64,000 nucleotides of DNA. Origin: JAJZRJ01 sp040757055 (GTDB lineage: Bacteria; Desulfobacterota; Desulfobulbia; Desulfobulbales; Desulfurivibrionaceae). The stretch lies in assembly GCA_040757055.1 (NCBI GenBank), contig JBFLXY010000001.1, positions 434,001 to 498,000 on the forward strand, written 5' to 3'. This document shows positions 55,668-64,000 of the stretch, one piece after another. Within the stretch, counting starts at the first letter, position 1. Every line of letters begins with the position of its first letter. A program made the translations under genes and the position numbers. The notes under the pieces are model-generated. The model ran no database searches and had not been told where the DNA came from. It worked only from the letters and a program-made list of their open reading frames with translations.

Positions 55668-57422
55668 ATGAGACCAGAGCCCATCCGTCCGCAGGATTGC
55701 TTCAAATCGTACACCTTCGACCAGGACAAGGCGTGCAGCCCCATGGACACGGTCAACCGCTTCAAGGCACGCCTTGCCGAGGTCGATCTCGACATCCTCA
55801 AGGAGGTGCGGCGCATCGACACCGGCCGCCTCGACATCCCGGTCTATTTCAGCGTCTGCGGCAAGGATGCCCATGCCGCCATCGGCAACAAGAAGCAGAT
55901 GGGCAAGGGCAGCACGCCGGAGCAGTCCCAGGCCAGCGCCTGCATGGAACTGGCCGAACGGTTCAGCTTCTTCAGCTTCAAGCAGAACCCGGCCAACTTC
56001 ATCCGCGACACCCATGCCCGGCTTGCGGCCAAGGGCGAGCCGGTGCTCGGCCTACAGTACCTGCTCCGGTCGGTCCACGACGAGACCACCGACCCCGCGA
56101 CCCTGGAGCATCTCATCGCCGACCTGCCCATGCAGTGGGTCTGGGCCACCAACCTCACCCGGGGCGAGGAGGTGCTGGTGCCCTTCAGCTGGTTCTACGC
56201 CATCAACGAGTTCAACGGACCTTCGGCAGGCAACACCTATGAGGAGGCGATCCTGCAGGGAATAAGCGAGATCGTCGAACGCCACGTCTGCGCGGTGGTG
56301 ACCCGGGAACGCCGACCGACGCCGCGGATCGACCCCGCCTCATTGCAGGACCAAGTGGCCCGCGAACTGGTGGAAAAATTCCAGCGCCACGGGATCGACC
56401 TCTATCTCAACGACTTCACCCTCGACACCGGCATCCCCACCGTGGCGGCCCTGGCCATCGACCGCTTCACCTTCCCGGCCACCAGCGAGATCGTCTACAC
56501 CGCCGGCACCACGCCGGACCCGGAAAAGGCCCTCATTCGCGCCATCACCGAGGTGGCGCAGCTGGCCGGCGACTTCGAGAGCAAGTCGAACTACGTGGCC
56601 AGCGGCCTGCCCAAGCCGCTGACCCTGGAGGAGATGGACTATCTCACCGATCCCGGCCGCACCGTGGCCATCAGCGAGCTGCCGAATCTCAGCGACAACA
56701 ACATGCGGGTGGAGATCGAGCGCTGTCTCGCCGCGCTCAAGCGGCTGGGCATGGAGGTGCTGGTGGTCGATACCATGCACCCGGCGCTTCAGGTGCCGGC
56801 CATCTACACCATCGTGCCGGGCGCCCACTTCCGCGAGCGGTCCATGGTGCAGAACGTCGGCCTCTTTGTCGCCAAGCTGGTGCACGAGCAGATCGACGAT
56901 CTGGTGGAGCAGAGCCGCCAGTTCATCCGCCTGCGCGAATTCCTGCCCGATGCCTACTATCTCGAATTTTATCTCGGCAAGAACCTCATGGCCGCAGGCC
57001 AGTACGACCAGGCGCTCAAGCACTTCGAACTGGCGCTCTCGTTCAACCCGGAGGCCGAGGACCTGCCCTACCTCTATTCCTTCATGGGGGACTGCCTCAA
57101 GGAGATGGGCAGCTACGAAAAGGCCCTGGCCGCCCTCTACCTGGGGCTGGGCCACGACGAAGAGCGGCCCGACCTCCACAACCTGCTGGGCTTCTGCCAC
57201 TTCAAGCTGGGCGACCACGCCGCGGCGGTGGGCCACTTTGCCCGGGCAGTGGAACTGAACCCGGCCTCGGCCATCGATTATGCCAACCTCGGGGTCAACC
57301 TGCGCAAGCTCGAACGCTTCGACGAGGCCGTGGCCCATCTTGCCATCGCCGTGGAACTCGACCCCTCCCTCGACTTCGCCCGCGCCCACCTCGATGAACT
57401 GACCGGCCGCGCCGGCGCGTGA
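55668..57422 (+). CDS. YcaO-domain protein with C-terminal TPR repeats
   Basis: A 584-residue protein. Residues ~50-400 are a YcaO domain (FSVCGKDAHAAIGNKKQMGKGSTPEQSQASACMELAERFS; YEEAILQGISEIVERHV), whose ATP-binding Glu-rich core is present. Residues ~410-580 are TPR-like repeats (LGKNLMAAGQYDQALKHFELAL; LGVNLRKLERFDEAVAHLAI). YcaO enzymes activate amide bonds with ATP and make azolines or thioamides; TPR-fused forms occur in sulfate reducers and methanogens but are poorly studied. No TfuA, precursor peptide or modification gene is adjacent. A strong promoter precedes it. Confidence 0.9.
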   Translation: MRPEPIRPQDCFKSYTFDQDKACSPMDTVNRFKARLAEVDLDILKEVRRIDTGRLDIPVYFSVCGKDAHAAIGNKKQMGKGSTPEQSQASACMELAERFSFFSFKQNPANFIRDTHARLAAKGEPVLGLQYLLRSVHDETTDPATLEHLIADLPMQWVWATNLTRGEEVLVPFSWFYAINEFNGPSAGNTYEEAILQGISEIVERHVCAVVTRERRPTPRIDPASLQDQVARELVEKFQRHGIDLYLNDFTLDTGIPTVAALAIDRFTFPATSEIVYTAGTTPDPEKALIRAITEVAQLAGDFESKSNYVASGLPKPLTLEEMDYLTDPGRTVAISELPNLSDNNMRVEIERCLAALKRLGMEVLVVDTMHPALQVPAIYTIVPGAHFRERSMVQNVGLFVAKLVHEQIDDLVEQSRQFIRLREFLPDAYYLEFYLGKNLMAAGQYDQALKHFELALSFNPEAEDLPYLYSFMGDCLKEMGSYEKALAALYLGLGHDEERPDLHNLLGFCHFKLGDHAAAVGHFARAVELNPASAIDYANLGVNLRKLERFDEAVAHLAIAVELDPSLDFARAHLDELTGRAGA

Positions 57423-57438
57423 CCGGCCCGGACGCAGA

Positions 57439-57477
57439 CAGGCCCGGACCCCGTCATCACAACGGAACCCGGGCCTG
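57439..57477. terminator. Hairpin after the YcaO gene
   Basis: CAGGCCCGG (57439-57447) pairs with CCGGGCCTG (57469-57477), with an inner CCGT/ACGG pair. A second stem CTTTCCC/GGGAAAG lies at 57503-57520. They fill the gap between the convergent YcaO and cytochrome genes. Confidence 0.6.
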
Positions 57478-57530
57478 CGCCGGATCGTCCTTCTCTTGTC
57501 GCCTTTCCCGACCGGGAAAGAACGCATTCA

Positions 57531-57953
57531 TCAGCCGCAACTTTCCGCGCTGTTGGCGTCGTAGGTGCCAAGGGCATTCCGGTAGAGATAATCGTTCACT
57601 TGGCGCAGCTGCTCCGCACCCAGTCCGGACCACGAGCCATCCCGGGCGCACCTGGGATATTTTTCAAAGAACACGCGATCCCACCCCCGTGAGGTAAACG
57701 ACTCACTGTGCAGAAAACGGGCGCCCTTGTCGTTTTGCCGCTGATGGCAGGACTTGCAGGTCTGCCGGAAAAGTGCCGCCCCCTCGCTGGCCCAGCTGCT
57801 GTTGGCAAAGGTCAGCACGCGGCACATCTGTGAGCCCTGATCAAACCGCGCACCCGGGACAATGCCCGCGGCATCGGCCACGGCAACCGGTGCAGCCATC
57901 AGGAAAGCGATCGCGCCCGCCAGTACGGCGCATCTCCTCTGTTGCGTCTTCAT
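57531..57953 (-). CDS. Monoheme c-type cytochrome
   Basis: A 140-residue exported protein with a signal peptide (residues ~10-30) and one CKSCH heme motif followed by a cytochrome c-like fold (LGAEQLRQVNDYLYRNALGTY). No clear distal Met ligand follows the motif. Other cysteines near the termini could form a disulfide. ATG 57953 has AAAGGAGGAG upstream. It may be a small periplasmic electron carrier; no partner is adjacent. Confidence 0.82.
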   Translation of the reverse strand: MKTQQRRCAVLAGAIAFLMAAPVAVADAAGIVPGARFDQGSQMCRVLTFANSSWASEGAALFRQTCKSCHQRQNDKGARFLHSESFTSRGWDRVFFEKYPRCARDGSWSGLGAEQLRQVNDYLYRNALGTYDANSAESCG

Positions 57954-58010
57954 GGCTCCTCCTTTCACGCAACGGCGACGCCACACCACTCCGCCATCGC
58001 TGTAGCTGAA

Positions 58011-58029
58011 GAGGGGAGGAAATCCCCTC
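58011..58029. repeat. Hairpin upstream of the cytochrome gene
   Basis: GAGGGGA (58011-58017) pairs with TCCCCTC (58023-58029) around GGAAA, in the gap between trmN6-like and cytochrome genes. No T-run follows on the minus strand. It could be a terminator stem or a leader structure. Confidence 0.35.
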
Positions 58030-58087
58030 CTTCCCCTTTACCTCACCATACCTGTTCACCCTGGTCAATGTCTTTTTAAAGGACAAC

Positions 58088-58822
58088 TCAGGGGGCATGG
58101 AGTGCGGCCATTTCCGGGGTATAGTCACCCCCGGGGGATTGGTGGACAAAAAACGGCGGCAGCACGGCCAGCTCCTCGCCGCCGTTCTTCACCGCCTCGA
58201 CCAGCACCAGCCGGGCGCCCGCGCCGGGATAGCCGTGAACGGTCTGCAGCCGCTTGGGCTCCAGGCACTGGCTCTTCAAAGACGTGATCAGGGCCGCCAG
58301 GCGCTCGGCGGGATAGACCACCGCGCAGCGCCCCCGGTTTTTGACGGCCACGGCCATGGCCGCCACTGCCTCGTTCAGGGTGAGGGTCAGTTCATGGCGG
58401 GCCCGGGCGGCCTCGTCCCCCAAGGTCTGGCGGCCGCTCTCGACCCTGCGGTAGGGCGGGTTCATCACCACCCGGTCAAAGGCACCTGCCGGCACATGGT
58501 CGCCAAGGGTACGGCAGTCGCCCTCCACCACCGTGATCCGTTCCTCACAGTGGTTCAGGGCGACGTTGCTGCGCAGGAGGCCGACAAGCCGCGGCTGCAG
58601 TTCCAGGGCCGTGAAGGCGACCTGCGGCTGGCGGAAGGCCATGATAAGGGAGACCACGCCATTGCCGGCGCACAGCTCCAGCACCCGTTCACCGGGCCGG
58701 GGCAGGGCGAAGTGGGCCAGCAGCACGGCATCGATGGCGAAGCGGTACCCCTCCCGGTGCTGCAGGCAGGTGAGCCGGCCGGCAAAGAGGGTGTCGTGGG
58801 TGACCGCCGCCGTGCCTGCCAT
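58088..58822 (-). CDS. tRNA1(Val) A37 N6-methyltransferase-like protein
   Basis: A 244-residue methyltransferase of the YfiC/TrmN6 type: SAM motif VLELCAGNGVVSLIMA and the base-amino-methylating motif NPPY in FDRVVMNPPYRRV. The N-terminal segment RFAIDAVLLAHFA is typical of the family. E. coli YfiC methylates adenosine 37 of tRNA1(Val). It starts 4 nt after the DUF1015 gene stop, so both form an operon. Confidence 0.87.
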   Translation of the reverse strand: MAGTAAVTHDTLFAGRLTCLQHREGYRFAIDAVLLAHFALPRPGERVLELCAGNGVVSLIMAFRQPQVAFTALELQPRLVGLLRSNVALNHCEERITVVEGDCRTLGDHVPAGAFDRVVMNPPYRRVESGRQTLGDEAARARHELTLTLNEAVAAMAVAVKNRGRCAVVYPAERLAALITSLKSQCLEPKRLQTVHGYPGAGARLVLVEAVKNGGEELAVLPPFFVHQSPGGDYTPEMAALHAP

Positions 58823-58826
58823 GGTG

Positions 58827-60182
58827 TCAGCGGATTGCTTCGTCGGGCACGATCTTGTTGAGCAGGAGGCCGGTGAGAATCTTGGGATAGAAGAAGGTGG
58901 ACTTGTGCGGCATCACCAGCCCCTCGTCCGCCACCCGCCGGACCTGGGAGACCAGGGTGGCGTTCATCAGGAAGAGCAGCGGGGTATAACCGGCCGCCTC
59001 CTGTACCTCCTTGACCGCCCTGTCGAGGGCCTCGTCCGCATCGCTGTAATAGTCGAGGAGATCGCCCTGGACGCAGCGGGATTTCTCAAGGACGAGGAAC
59101 CGGTCGAAGATCAGATCGGAGAGGGCCACCACGTCCAGATCACGCAGGGCCGCCGGATGATGGCCGGCCAGCCGCTCCATGGCCCCCTCTTTCATGGTCA
59201 GCAGGAAGGAACGGTCGGCGGCAGCGTGATAAAAGCCAAAGCGGGTCCGGTCGGGCGAGGCATCGGCCATCTTGTTGAAAAGATCGGCGAGGAGCATCTC
59301 CCGGCCGCCGTCAACAATCTCCTCCACACTGAATGCCTCGGCAAAGCGCGCCAGCAGTTCCTCCACCGTCAAACGGCCCGGAGCCCGCACCAGCCGGTGG
59401 GTGGGCAGCACGGCCAACCCGGGCTCCTCCATGGGGCAGAGGTACATCATGGTGTGATTGTACGGGCTCTCCGGCGCCACGCTGCCGAGCCGCTCCCGCA
59501 TCAGGGCCCGGAACTGCAGAGCCGTGGTGTAGCGGTGGTGGCCGTCGGCAATGTAGAGCGCCTTCTCGCGGAAGATCTCCTGCACCGCCGTGAGCGCTGC
59601 TGGATCGGTCACCCGCCAGAGCTGGTGGAGGCAGCCGTCATGGTCCGTGGCGCTGCAGAGCAATTCGGGTTTCGCCTCCTCCAGCCGCGCCAGCACCGCG
59701 CCTTTTTCGTCGGAATAGAGGGAAAAGATCGGGCTGAACTGGGCGTGGCAGGTATCGAGCAGCCGCAACCGGTCGCCCGTCACATTGGCAAAGGTCTTTT
59801 CGTGGGGTTTGACAATGCCCTCGGAAAACTCGGCAAGCCCCACCTGGGCGAGCAACCCCTTGCGGGTGCGCCGTTCGCCCGAGGGCAGGCTGTATTCCAC
59901 ATGGTAGATGTAGATGGCCGGCTGCGGATCGCGCACCAGCACCCCCTCCGCCTGCCAGCTTTCAAAGAGGCGGCGCGCCTCGTTGTAGCGCGCATCGGTC
60001 AACTCGTCCGCCTTGACGTTCTTGCTCAGGTCGAGGTGGATCATGTTGTAGGGGTTCCTGGCCATGAAGGCGGCCTGCGCCTCGCTGTCGATCACGTCGT
60101 AGGGCGGGGTGACCACGGCCTCCATGTTGGGAATCTTCGCCAGATTGTAGCGCAGGCCGCGAAACGGCGCGATGACTGCCAT
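58827..60182 (-). CDS. DUF1015-family protein
   Basis: A 451-residue protein of the DUF1015 family, widespread in anaerobes. Signatures include PFRGLRYNLAKI, VVTPPYDVIDSEAQ, NMIHLDLSK and ALYIADGHHRYTTALQF. The N-terminal part has a serine-hydroxymethyl-like architecture of unknown activity. ATG 60182 follows AAGGAG. It is coupled to the tRNA methyltransferase gene and divergent from queD. Its biochemical role is unknown. Confidence 0.88.
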   Translation of the reverse strand: MAVIAPFRGLRYNLAKIPNMEAVVTPPYDVIDSEAQAAFMARNPYNMIHLDLSKNVKADELTDARYNEARRLFESWQAEGVLVRDPQPAIYIYHVEYSLPSGERRTRKGLLAQVGLAEFSEGIVKPHEKTFANVTGDRLRLLDTCHAQFSPIFSLYSDEKGAVLARLEEAKPELLCSATDHDGCLHQLWRVTDPAALTAVQEIFREKALYIADGHHRYTTALQFRALMRERLGSVAPESPYNHTMMYLCPMEEPGLAVLPTHRLVRAPGRLTVEELLARFAEAFSVEEIVDGGREMLLADLFNKMADASPDRTRFGFYHAAADRSFLLTMKEGAMERLAGHHPAALRDLDVVALSDLIFDRFLVLEKSRCVQGDLLDYYSDADEALDRAVKEVQEAAGYTPLLFLMNATLVSQVRRVADEGLVMPHKSTFFYPKILTGLLLNKIVPDEAIR

Positions 60183-60403
60183 GGAATTTCTCCTTGCTGA
60201 CCGGCCGTGCCGGGCTGGACGCTCTTTCCCCTGTCCATTTTCACCGACATCAGGTAAAAATGAGGGCATCGTGGCCGGCTGCCCGAAGCGGAGGCGGCCG
60301 GCCCTTGTGTCAGTCCTTCATATTCAAAAACACGATGCTTTTCAAGGGAACTTTACCGTTGCCGGCACCAGCGGCTGCAACGTCGGAAGGGAGGAAAACC
60401 GCC

Positions 60404-60772
60404 ATGTTCGACATCTTCATCGACACCCATTTTTCCTCGGGCCACCACCTGCGCAACTACCCGGGCAACTGCGAGAAACCCCACGGCCACAACTGGAAGG
60501 TGACGGTCACGGTCCGCGCCACCGAGCTTGACGAACTCGGCATGGGCATCGATTTCCGGTCGCTCAAGGCCGCCACCAAGGCGGTGATCGATACCCTGGA
60601 CCACACCGACCTCAACGAGCATCCCGCCTTCCGGAAATGCAATCCCTCCTCGGAGAACCTGGCCCGCCACATCTTCGAGGAGCTGAAGAAGAACCTCACC
60701 ACCGAACGCTACCGCCCTTACAGCGTCACGGTGCGGGAGACCGACTCCTCCGGCGTGACGTACCATGAATGA
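60404..60772 (+). CDS. queD: 6-carboxytetrahydropterin synthase
   Basis: A 122-residue QueD/PTPS-type protein. Zinc-binding histidines are in DTHFSSGHHL and KPHGHNW, and the catalytic Cys is in GNCEKPHGHN. It converts 7,8-dihydroneopterin triphosphate to 6-carboxytetrahydropterin in queuosine synthesis. ATG 60404 has AAGGGAGG upstream. Its stop overlaps queE by 4 nt. Confidence 0.95.
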   Translation: MFDIFIDTHFSSGHHLRNYPGNCEKPHGHNWKVTVTVRATELDELGMGIDFRSLKAATKAVIDTLDHTDLNEHPAFRKCNPSSENLARHIFEELKKNLTTERYRPYSVTVRETDSSGVTYHE

Positions 60773-61437
60773 TGGCCGCGCCCGCTGAGCCGACACTGCT
60801 TCTTTCCGAGATATTCTACAGCATCCAGGGGGAATCCTCCTGCGCCGGATACCCCTGCGTCTTTGTCCGCCTCAGCGGCTGCAACCTGCGCTGCCGATGG
60901 TGCGACGCCCGCTACACCTATGAAGAGCCGGGAACCCCGTGGGCGTTGCCGGCCATCCTCACCGAAATCGACCGCTATCCCGCCACCGCCCTGGTGGAGA
61001 TCACCGGCGGCGAGCCCCTGCTCCAGGAAGGAGTTTATCCGCTGATGTCGCACCTGCTGGCCAGGGGCCGCAACGTGCTGCTGGAGACCAACGGCTCCGT
61101 GGCGCTGGATCAGGTGCCCCAGGGCGTCATCACCATCATGGATGTCAAGTGCCCCGGCAGCACCATGGCCGACCGGTTCGACCCCGCCAATCTCGCCAGG
61201 CTGAGGCCAGGGGACGAACTGAAATTCGTCCTCGCCTCGCGGGGTGATTACGAGTGGGCTACCGACTTCGTGCAGCGCCACGGCCTCATCGGCCGCTTCC
61301 CCATCCATTTCTCGCCGGTCACGACGGAACTGCCGCCCGCCGACCTCGCCGGCTGGCTCATGGCCGACGGCCTGCCGGTCCGGCTTCAGCTCCAGCTCCA
61401 CACCCTGCTCTGGCCCGAGAAAACACGGGGCGTCTGA
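60769..61437 (+). CDS. queE: 7-carboxy-7-deazaguanine synthase
   Basis: A 222-residue radical SAM enzyme with the cluster motif CNLRCRWC and the N-terminal IFYSIQGESSCAGYPCVFVRLSGC typical of QueE. It contracts 6-carboxytetrahydropterin to the 7-deazaguanine core, the next step after QueD. The 4-nt overlap with queD supports coupled synthesis. queC and queF are not in the window. Confidence 0.95.
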   Translation: MMAAPAEPTLLLSEIFYSIQGESSCAGYPCVFVRLSGCNLRCRWCDARYTYEEPGTPWALPAILTEIDRYPATALVEITGGEPLLQEGVYPLMSHLLARGRNVLLETNGSVALDQVPQGVITIMDVKCPGSTMADRFDPANLARLRPGDELKFVLASRGDYEWATDFVQRHGLIGRFPIHFSPVTTELPPADLAGWLMADGLPVRLQLQLHTLLWPEKTRGV

Positions 61438-61458
61438 TCAGGGAAGCGAAACCGGCCG

Positions 61459-63732
61459 TTACTGCAGCCAGTCGTAGCGGAAGACCACGGTGCGGAAGAA
61501 GTCGATCATGGTCTGGCGGCGGCGGGCAATGCGGATCTGTTCCGGCACCAGGTCGGAGGTCTCGGCGGTGACGATGGACATCTTGTATTCCATGTTCACC
61601 GCAAAGCGATTGTCGAGATACCAGGCATAGGTGAGGCCAAAAAGCAGCCCCGGCGGGGTGAACCCCTCGCTGCTGTTCACCACCCGCGTAAAAAGGAGTG
61701 GATTGGCAGCGGATTGCCGCATGCGGGCCAGGGTGAGATACTCGGTGAGCTCGGCCGGGGTGAAAAACCCGCGGCGCTCTTCGGCCCGGCGCAGGGTCAC
61801 CTGGTAGATATAGCCCACCGCCTCGTCGCCAAGCCGCACCGGAACCTTCTCCTTGGCCGCGGCATAATCTCCCAGCAGTGACTGGCCCAGGGCCATCAGG
61901 AAGGCAGGCTCAAAACGTTCCGGGTCATCGGCCACATCGGCGCGGATCTTGATCAGCCGGTCTGCGGGGTCATAGAAGGAAAAGACGTTGTCCCATTCCT
62001 GGCAACGGGCCCACTCGGGCAGCGGCACCAGCGCCACTCCGGCCAGATAATCGAGATGTTCCGGCAGGATGTCCCCGTGGCGCCAGAGGATATCCAGCAC
62101 CTGGGCCAGCAGTTCCTCCGGCAAGGCGAGCCGGTCCAGACACGCGGCCAGGGTTGCCAGGCGCTGACTCGGCGTCTGCCGCCTGGGGTTCAGCCGGACG
62201 ACCGGGGCCGGGGCAAGAGGGAGCCCGCTCTTCTCGCCCTGCGCCGCAAAGAGCCCGCGGATGGCCCACAGGGCTCGGATGGCCTGAGCCACCGAATCCG
62301 GATCGTGCTGGACCACGCGGCGGCGGTCGATGTCGTGTTGGGAATAGATCGAAGCCGCGATGGGAGCGAAGCCCAGGGCGCGGACCCGCGCGCGGTCGAG
62401 GTAGATGGGCATCTTGTTCTCCAGGGCATAGCTCTGGAGGATGGAGCCGGGAATCTCTTCGAGCCCCATGACCATCACCTGCTCGAAGAGGCCGGCAATG
62501 CCGCCGGGGATATTGCGCTGGTAGGCGTTGAGCAGGTCGGAAACATGGAAGCGGTGTGCCGGGTCGCCCATGACCAGATCGGTCTCTCCCGCCTGGACCC
62601 AGAGGTTCGAGATGAGCACCTTGAGGGCCGCCTGGTTGGCCCGGATCGCCTCGGCAATCCCCGGCACCTGGAGGATCGGCACGATACTGGTAAAGAGGCT
62701 GCCCGGCGCAAAAAGGATGATGTCGGCGGCGGCAATGGCGGCCAGCACCTCCGCCGGCACCTCGGGCTCGCCGGTGAATTCGACAAAGACCCGGTCTACC
62801 GCGCAGTGGCGGCGCGCCTGGCTCGATTTGTGCTCGCCGGCCACCAGCACCCCGTTGTCGTACAGGATCTTGAGTTGGGCCGGGGTGGTGGTGCAGGGCA
62901 GCACCGCATCACTGCTGGCGCCCAGGAGATCGGCCAGGAACTCAAGGCCGCCGACGACCGCCCTGCCCGGTACCGCGGTGACGGCATCGGCGCCGCCCTG
63001 CTGGTAGATGGCCGCCACCACCAGCAGGTTGCCCAGGCAGTGCGGATGCGCAAGCTGGCCCTGGAGGAGCGGATTGGTGCAGACCTCGTGCAGCAGCCAG
63101 TGCAGCGAGCGGCCCAGAAATTCGGGCAGCTCGGCAAGGCTCACTGCGCAACCGGCGAGCAGCTCCTCCACCGTGGAGACCTGCCCGTTGAAGCGATGGT
63201 TGAAAAGCGCATGGAGGCGTGCGGCCACCCGCGTCGCCTCCAGGTCGGTAAGGTCGTACTGTTTCTGGAGCCTGGTCTTTTGCACCGCCGAAAGCAGCAC
63301 ATGGCGCAGATCGCCGATGGCGATGAGCGGCAGCTCCTTGAGGAGTTCGCCGGTGGAGCCGCCGTCGTCGGTGACGCAGATCACGGCCTGGGTCCGGGGG
63401 AAGAGGGCCTTCAGGCCATGGAAGGGGGCGCGGGGCCACTCGGGATTGCGGCTGTCGCCGCCGATGACGTTGGAAAGGCCGGTGCCGCCGCCAAAGACCA
63501 CCACCCGCACGCCGCTGGTCTCGACGCTGTTGATGGACGCGGCCAAGTCGCGAAGCTGGGCCGCCACCCCGGCCGGCCCGGGAGGCGGGCCGGTCAGCGC
63601 CAGGGCAATGAGCTTCTCCGGCAGTTCGGCATAAGGCAGGAGATCGAGCGGCCCGAAGTGGGCCGCGGCCATCTCCTGCAACGCCGCGCCAATGGTCGTT
63701 TCCCCTCTCACCCCACCCCTCGCGGTTGTCAT
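61459..63732 (-). CDS. CofD/YvcK-family protein with long C-terminal extension
   Basis: A 757-residue protein, more than twice the length of YvcK. The CofD/YvcK domain (residues ~75-440) has the nucleotide motif VVVFGGGTGLSNVIGG, VTDDGGSTGELLKELPLIAIGD and FAPGSLFTSIVPIL. The last ~310 residues have no recognised domain and include a Phe/Tyr-rich end. YvcK proteins bind UDP-sugars and control wall metabolism and gluconeogenesis. Start at ATG 63732 or an in-frame GTG at 63741. Paralogues of this size occur in sulfate reducers; function is not known. Confidence 0.83.
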   Translation of the reverse strand: MTTARGGVRGETTIGAALQEMAAAHFGPLDLLPYAELPEKLIALALTGPPPGPAGVAAQLRDLAASINSVETSGVRVVVFGGGTGLSNVIGGDSRNPEWPRAPFHGLKALFPRTQAVICVTDDGGSTGELLKELPLIAIGDLRHVLLSAVQKTRLQKQYDLTDLEATRVAARLHALFNHRFNGQVSTVEELLAGCAVSLAELPEFLGRSLHWLLHEVCTNPLLQGQLAHPHCLGNLLVVAAIYQQGGADAVTAVPGRAVVGGLEFLADLLGASSDAVLPCTTTPAQLKILYDNGVLVAGEHKSSQARRHCAVDRVFVEFTGEPEVPAEVLAAIAAADIILFAPGSLFTSIVPILQVPGIAEAIRANQAALKVLISNLWVQAGETDLVMGDPAHRFHVSDLLNAYQRNIPGGIAGLFEQVMVMGLEEIPGSILQSYALENKMPIYLDRARVRALGFAPIAASIYSQHDIDRRRVVQHDPDSVAQAIRALWAIRGLFAAQGEKSGLPLAPAPVVRLNPRRQTPSQRLATLAACLDRLALPEELLAQVLDILWRHGDILPEHLDYLAGVALVPLPEWARCQEWDNVFSFYDPADRLIKIRADVADDPERFEPAFLMALGQSLLGDYAAAKEKVPVRLGDEAVGYIYQVTLRRAEERRGFFTPAELTEYLTLARMRQSAANPLLFTRVVNSSEGFTPPGLLFGLTYAWYLDNRFAVNMEYKMSIVTAETSDLVPEQIRIARRRQTMIDFFRTVVFRYDWLQ

Positions 63733-63801
63733 GCGAAACACGGTCCCGGCGCAGCGGCTACGGCAGCCAGCGCGCCGGGGCTCATCCCATCATAGCACAA
63801 A

Positions 63802-64000
63802 TCACAGTCCGGTGTCGGCCATCTGCTTGCGCACCGCTGCCTCGGAGGCGGCCATGGCGCTCTTCTCCTCGGCGGTGAGCGGGAACTCGACGATCCGCTC
63901 AACCCCACCGGCGCCCAAGACCACCGGCACGCCCAGGAAGCAGCCGGAGAAACCGAACTCGCCCTCCACATAGGCGGCGCAGGGCAGGACCCGCTTCGAA
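63802..64000 (-). CDS. mdh: Malate dehydrogenase, C-terminal fragment (5' end outside window)
   Basis: The last 65 codons of a gene read leftwards, running off the right edge. The end of the protein reads LPCAAYVEGEFGFSGCFLGVPV, then ERIVEFPLTAEEKSAM and a short tail ADTGL. This matches the C-terminal helix of LDH-like malate dehydrogenases, where the VPVVLGAGGVERI segment is highly conserved. The enzyme interconverts malate and oxaloacetate in the TCA cycle. The assignment rests on the fragment only. Confidence 0.85.
   Translation of the reverse strand, partial: SKRVLPCAAYVEGEFGFSGCFLGVPVVLGAGGVERIVEFPLTAEEKSAMAASEAAVRKQMADTGL

Overview
The window is about 64 kb of GC-rich bacterial chromosome, densely coding, with no rRNA, tRNA, CRISPR array or insertion sequence that I can see. 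The gene set points to an anaerobic Desulfobacterota bacterium, perhaps of the Desulfobulbales. It includes two Feo iron systems, a decaheme and a monoheme cytochrome c, a small siroheme sulfite-reductase-like protein, an archaeal-type PEP carboxylase, a CofD/YvcK protein and a YcaO-TPR protein. The taxonomic call is an inference from gene content.

Region 1 (1-13.4 kb) is an iron island. The tail of one feoB, a feoC-like gene and an LbtU-type porin lead into a same-strand cluster: a STAS-like protein with a Cys-rich tail, a DUF2325 protein, two HMA_2-like membrane proteins, two small membrane proteins and a P1B-6-type ATPase with an SCA motif. This strongly resembles a ferrosome (fez) locus, the iron-storage organelle described in Desulfovibrio magneticus and Clostridioides difficile. 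Convergent to it lies a second feo operon with an unusual head: a chemoreceptor with a CZB-like sensor, a FeoA-GGDEF fusion, an HD-GYP protein, then feoA and feoB, the last four genes overlapping. A shared 20-bp sequence lies upstream of the porin and upstream of this operon and may be an iron-regulator site. Together the genes suggest uptake, cyclic-di-GMP signalling and storage of iron in one neighbourhood.

Region 2 (13.4-31.4 kb) is mostly minus strand: epmA-efp, a MoaE-like gene, a PAS hybrid kinase, pepN, a decaheme cytochrome, a LysM lytic transglycosylase, a Gate-domain permease, an M32 carboxypeptidase, a TauE/SafE transporter, a REC-GGDEF regulator, a Nudix hydrolase (plus strand), and a dsrE-like/DUF1566 pair next to a tetR gene with two near-identical palindromic operators.

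Region 3 (31.6-44.5 kb) is mostly plus strand: a frameshifted hybrid kinase, an acyl-CoA ligase with a FadL-like porin, traB-like, yhbY, a PEP mutase/isocitrate lyase-family gene, cmoA and cmoB, a DnaJ-related small protein, a lone flagellin with a hexapeptide-repeat central domain, a siroheme reductase-like gene and an unknown gene.

Region 4 (44.7-64 kb) carries speA, a radical SAM gene overlapping a CarS-metallophosphoesterase fusion, kup, archaeal-type ppc, an RRM protein, an FKBP, a methyltransferase, dgkA, YcaO-TPR, a cytochrome c, a DUF1015/trmN6 pair, queD-queE, a long CofD/YvcK protein and the 3' end of mdh.
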